From positions 1 through 7,567 of the forward strand of contig JAFVYX010000228.1 of NCBI GenBank assembly GCA_017500625.1: 7,567 nucleotides of DNA, given 5' to 3'. Under the pieces are notes generated by a model. That model was given only the letters and a program-made list of their open reading frames with translations. It was not told the origin of the DNA and searched no databases. The stretch's first letter is position 1. Each line of letters starts with the position of its first letter. Position numbers and translations under genes: made by a program. The DNA comes from Clostridia bacterium (GTDB lineage: Bacteria > Bacillota_A > Clostridia > Oscillospirales > CAG-272). This document shows, piece after piece, positions 6,323 to 7,567 of the stretch.

Positions 6323-6351
6323 AGTATACCATGATCTTTTGAAAAAATCAA
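6323..6351 (-). promoter_or_regulatory. Sigma-A promoter of the HIT gene
   Basis: On the minus strand, TTGATT (6346-6351) and TATACT (6323-6328) are 17 bp apart, with TGG before the -10 (extended -10). The start should be near 6316, about 26 nt before the ATG at 6290. The -35 context (CTTGATTTTT) is nearly the same as in the rplS promoter. An imperfect inverted repeat (arms 6333-6340 and 6342-6349, one mismatch) overlaps the -35 and spacer. Confidence 0.85.
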
Positions 6352-6371
6352 GCGGTATGCGAGCATATCGC
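6352..6371 (+). promoter_or_regulatory. 8-bp hairpin just before the U32 gene ribosome binding site
   Basis: Bases 6352-6359 pair with 6364-6371 (one G-U pair) around a CGAG tetraloop. The hairpin ends one base before GAAAGGAG (6373-6380), the ribosome binding site for the ATG at 6385. It could tune translation or messenger stability if the start of transcription lies upstream. In DNA form it abuts the -35 of the divergent HIT promoter and could instead be a protein site. Confidence 0.6.
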
Positions 6372-6384
6372 AGAAAGGAGCGCT

Positions 6385-7567
6385 ATGCCTGAGCTGCTTT
6401 CCCCGGCCGGGGATCCCGAAAAGCTGAGAGCTGCCGTTCGGTTTGGCGCCGATGCCGTGTATCTTGCAGGGCCGCGCTTCGGCATGCGGGCGGCGGCCGG
6501 TAATTTTGACGACGATGCGCTGGCTGAGGGGATCGCCTACGCCCACGCCCACGGCGTCAAGGCATACGTGACCGTCAATACAGCGCCGCGGACGCAGGAA
6601 TATCCGGCGTTGGAGGAGTACCTCGGGACGCTTGGCGCAATCGGCCCCGATGCCCTGATCGTTGGGGATATCGGCGTTCTTTCGGTTGTTCGTCGCTGCC
6701 TCCCGAAGGTGCCGATCCATATCTCGACGCAGGCCAACGTCGTGTCTCTGGAGACGGCCCGCGCCTTCGCCTCTATGGGGGCCTCGCGCATCGTTCTTTC
6801 CCGCGAGCTTTCCCTTGAGGAGATCCGTGCGATCCGCCGCGGCCTTCCCGATGACGTTGAGCTTGAGACCTTCGTCCACGGTGCGATGTGCGTTTCCTAC
6901 AGCGGTCGTTGTCTGCTGTCCAATTACCTCGTCGGCCGCGATGCCGGTCGCGGTGCCTGCACCCAGCCCTGCCGTTGGAAATACCGCGCCGAGCGTGTTT
7001 CTGCCGTGCTGTACGAGGAGAAACGGCCAAATGAGCCGATCTCCGTGTATGAGGAGGGAGGAGAAAGCTTTTTTATGAGCAGTCGCGACCTTTCGATGAT
7101 CGAGCATGTGGGAGAGCTTTGCGAGGCGGGCATCGCCTCCTTTAAGATCGAGGGGCGTATGAAAAGCGCGTATTACACCGCCGTGATCACCAACGCGTAC
7201 CGTATGGCGATCGACGCGTGGGAGCGCGGAGAAACGGTGGATACCGCGGCTCTGTGCGCCGAGGTAGAGAGTGTCAGCCACCGCGATTACGATACGGGCT
7301 ATTTCTTTGATTCTCCTCATACTCACGCCAAGATCTCCGAGCGTGACGGCTATCTCCGCGAAAAGGCATATTTTGCCCGTGTTTTGGCATACGATGAGAA
7401 GACGGGACTGGCGCTTTTGGAGCAAAAGAACAAGCTTTCGGTCGGCGACGGTGCGGAGCTGCTCGTGCCGGGGCGTGTGGGCGAGGACTACAACGACACC
7501 GGCAAGTACAAGATCCTGGTATTCTACCCTGGCCATAGGGAGAACAACTCCTTCAGGCTTTTTGATC
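6385..7567 (+). CDS. Peptidase U32 family protein, likely RNA hydroxylation type (3' end cut)
   Basis: The 394 visible residues belong to family U32, once called collagenases. Characterised members (TrhP, RlhA, UbiU/V) act in tRNA, rRNA or quinone hydroxylation with an Fe-S cluster. It starts MPELLSPAGDPEKLRAAV, as is usual, followed by GADAVYLAG. ISTQANVV (113-120) and the family signature ETFVHGAMCVSYSGRC (161-176) follow, then GACTQPCRWKY (190-200), SSRDLSMIE (232-240) and FKIEGRMKSAYY (253-264). Cys169, Cys176, Cys192 and Cys196 are present, but the Cys usual after SRDL is Ser237. The layout best fits TrhP-like proteins (B. subtilis YrrN/YrrO type). The ATG at 6385 has GAAAGGAG 4 nt upstream. 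The last ~26 residues fit the family poorly (see findings). No strong promoter is visible upstream: TTGCAT (6303) with TATACC (6325) is the best weak candidate. Confidence 0.9.
   Translation, partial: MPELLSPAGDPEKLRAAVRFGADAVYLAGPRFGMRAAAGNFDDDALAEGIAYAHAHGVKAYVTVNTAPRTQEYPALEEYLGTLGAIGPDALIVGDIGVLSVVRRCLPKVPIHISTQANVVSLETARAFASMGASRIVLSRELSLEEIRAIRRGLPDDVELETFVHGAMCVSYSGRCLLSNYLVGRDAGRGACTQPCRWKYRAERVSAVLYEEKRPNEPISVYEEGGESFFMSSRDLSMIEHVGELCEAGIASFKIEGRMKSAYYTAVITNAYRMAIDAWERGETVDTAALCAEVESVSHRDYDTGYFFDSPHTHAKISERDGYLREKAYFARVLAYDEKTGLALLEQKNKLSVGDGAELLVPGRVGEDYNDTGKYKILVFYPGHRENNSFRLFD

Noticed and set aside
6303..6330. Plus-strand promoter for the U32 gene (TTGCAT, 16 bp, TATACC).
   Set aside because: Only a partial match to consensus, and it overlaps the much better HIT gene promoter. 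The GTATAC core is palindromic, so the resemblance may be a by-product.
7495..7530. DTGK and KILVFYP occur both in the U32 tail and in thrC (opposite end of the window), with similar bases.
   Set aside because: Only two short blocks match, separated by a 12-residue difference, and flanking sequence does not align. Chance is likelier than duplication, though it adds slight weight to checking the contig edge.
6271..7536. A 421-codon minus-strand open frame opposite the U32 gene, with an AAGGAG-like stretch before its ATG.
   Set aside because: It lies wholly opposite the conserved U32 gene and the HIT gene promoter, its translation has no recognisable domain, and long antisense frames are common opposite genes with G/C-rich third positions.
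1..7567. CRISPR arrays, insertion sequences, att sites, tRNA or rRNA genes, toxin-antitoxin or defence genes.
   Set aside because: Reading both strands showed no direct repeat arrays, terminal inverted repeats, RNA-gene folds or such protein motifs. Almost all sequence is accounted for by the listed genes.

Overview
The window looks like chromosomal DNA from a member of class Clostridia (Bacillota), probably uncultured. The evidence is strong AGGAG-type Shine-Dalgarno sites before most genes, sigma-A promoters with 17-bp spacers, G/C-rich third codon positions next to A/T-rich intergenic regions, and a Firmicutes-style lepB-rbgA-rnhB-yraN block. Assignment below class is not possible from sequence reading alone. 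Both ends cut through genes.

Left and centre (5292 down to 1, minus strand): one compact operon of seven genes. In transcription order they are an ApgM-type phosphoglycerate mutase / proposed homoserine kinase gene, lepB (signal peptidase I), rbgA (ribosome-assembly GTPase), rnhB (RNase HII), yraN (nuclease-fold protein), an M19 dipeptidase, and threonine synthase thrC (cut by the window edge). Gaps are 2 to 13 nt, and two junctions overlap (8 nt and 4 nt). A promoter with a perfect extended -10 box lies just upstream of the first gene. That first gene carries an in-frame TAG at codon 189, while the rest of the frame is intact to its expected end and all expected catalytic residues are present. 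This is the strongest anomaly in the window.

Centre (5293-5951): a 228-bp divergent intergenic region holds the operon promoter, a palindrome, and the rplS promoter and leader. The leader contains a hairpin resembling the known L19 autoregulatory leaders. rplS (ribosomal protein L19) is read rightward and ends at a long hairpin terminator that also serves the convergent HIT gene.

Right (5952-7567): a HIT-family hydrolase gene on the minus strand diverges from a U32-family gene on the plus strand that runs off the window. The U32 gene has a neat 8-bp hairpin directly before its ribosome binding site, lacks one cysteine expected in the family, and has an unusual final ~26 codons.

Functionally the window mixes ribosome production (L19, RbgA), RNA/DNA maintenance (RNase HII, YraN), protein export (LepB), peptide turnover (M19), threonine synthesis (ThrC plus a candidate homoserine kinase), and probably RNA hydroxylation (U32). 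No mobile element, CRISPR array, tRNA or rRNA was seen. Apart from the TAG-interrupted gene and the small regulatory structures, I see no convincing undescribed multi-gene system.
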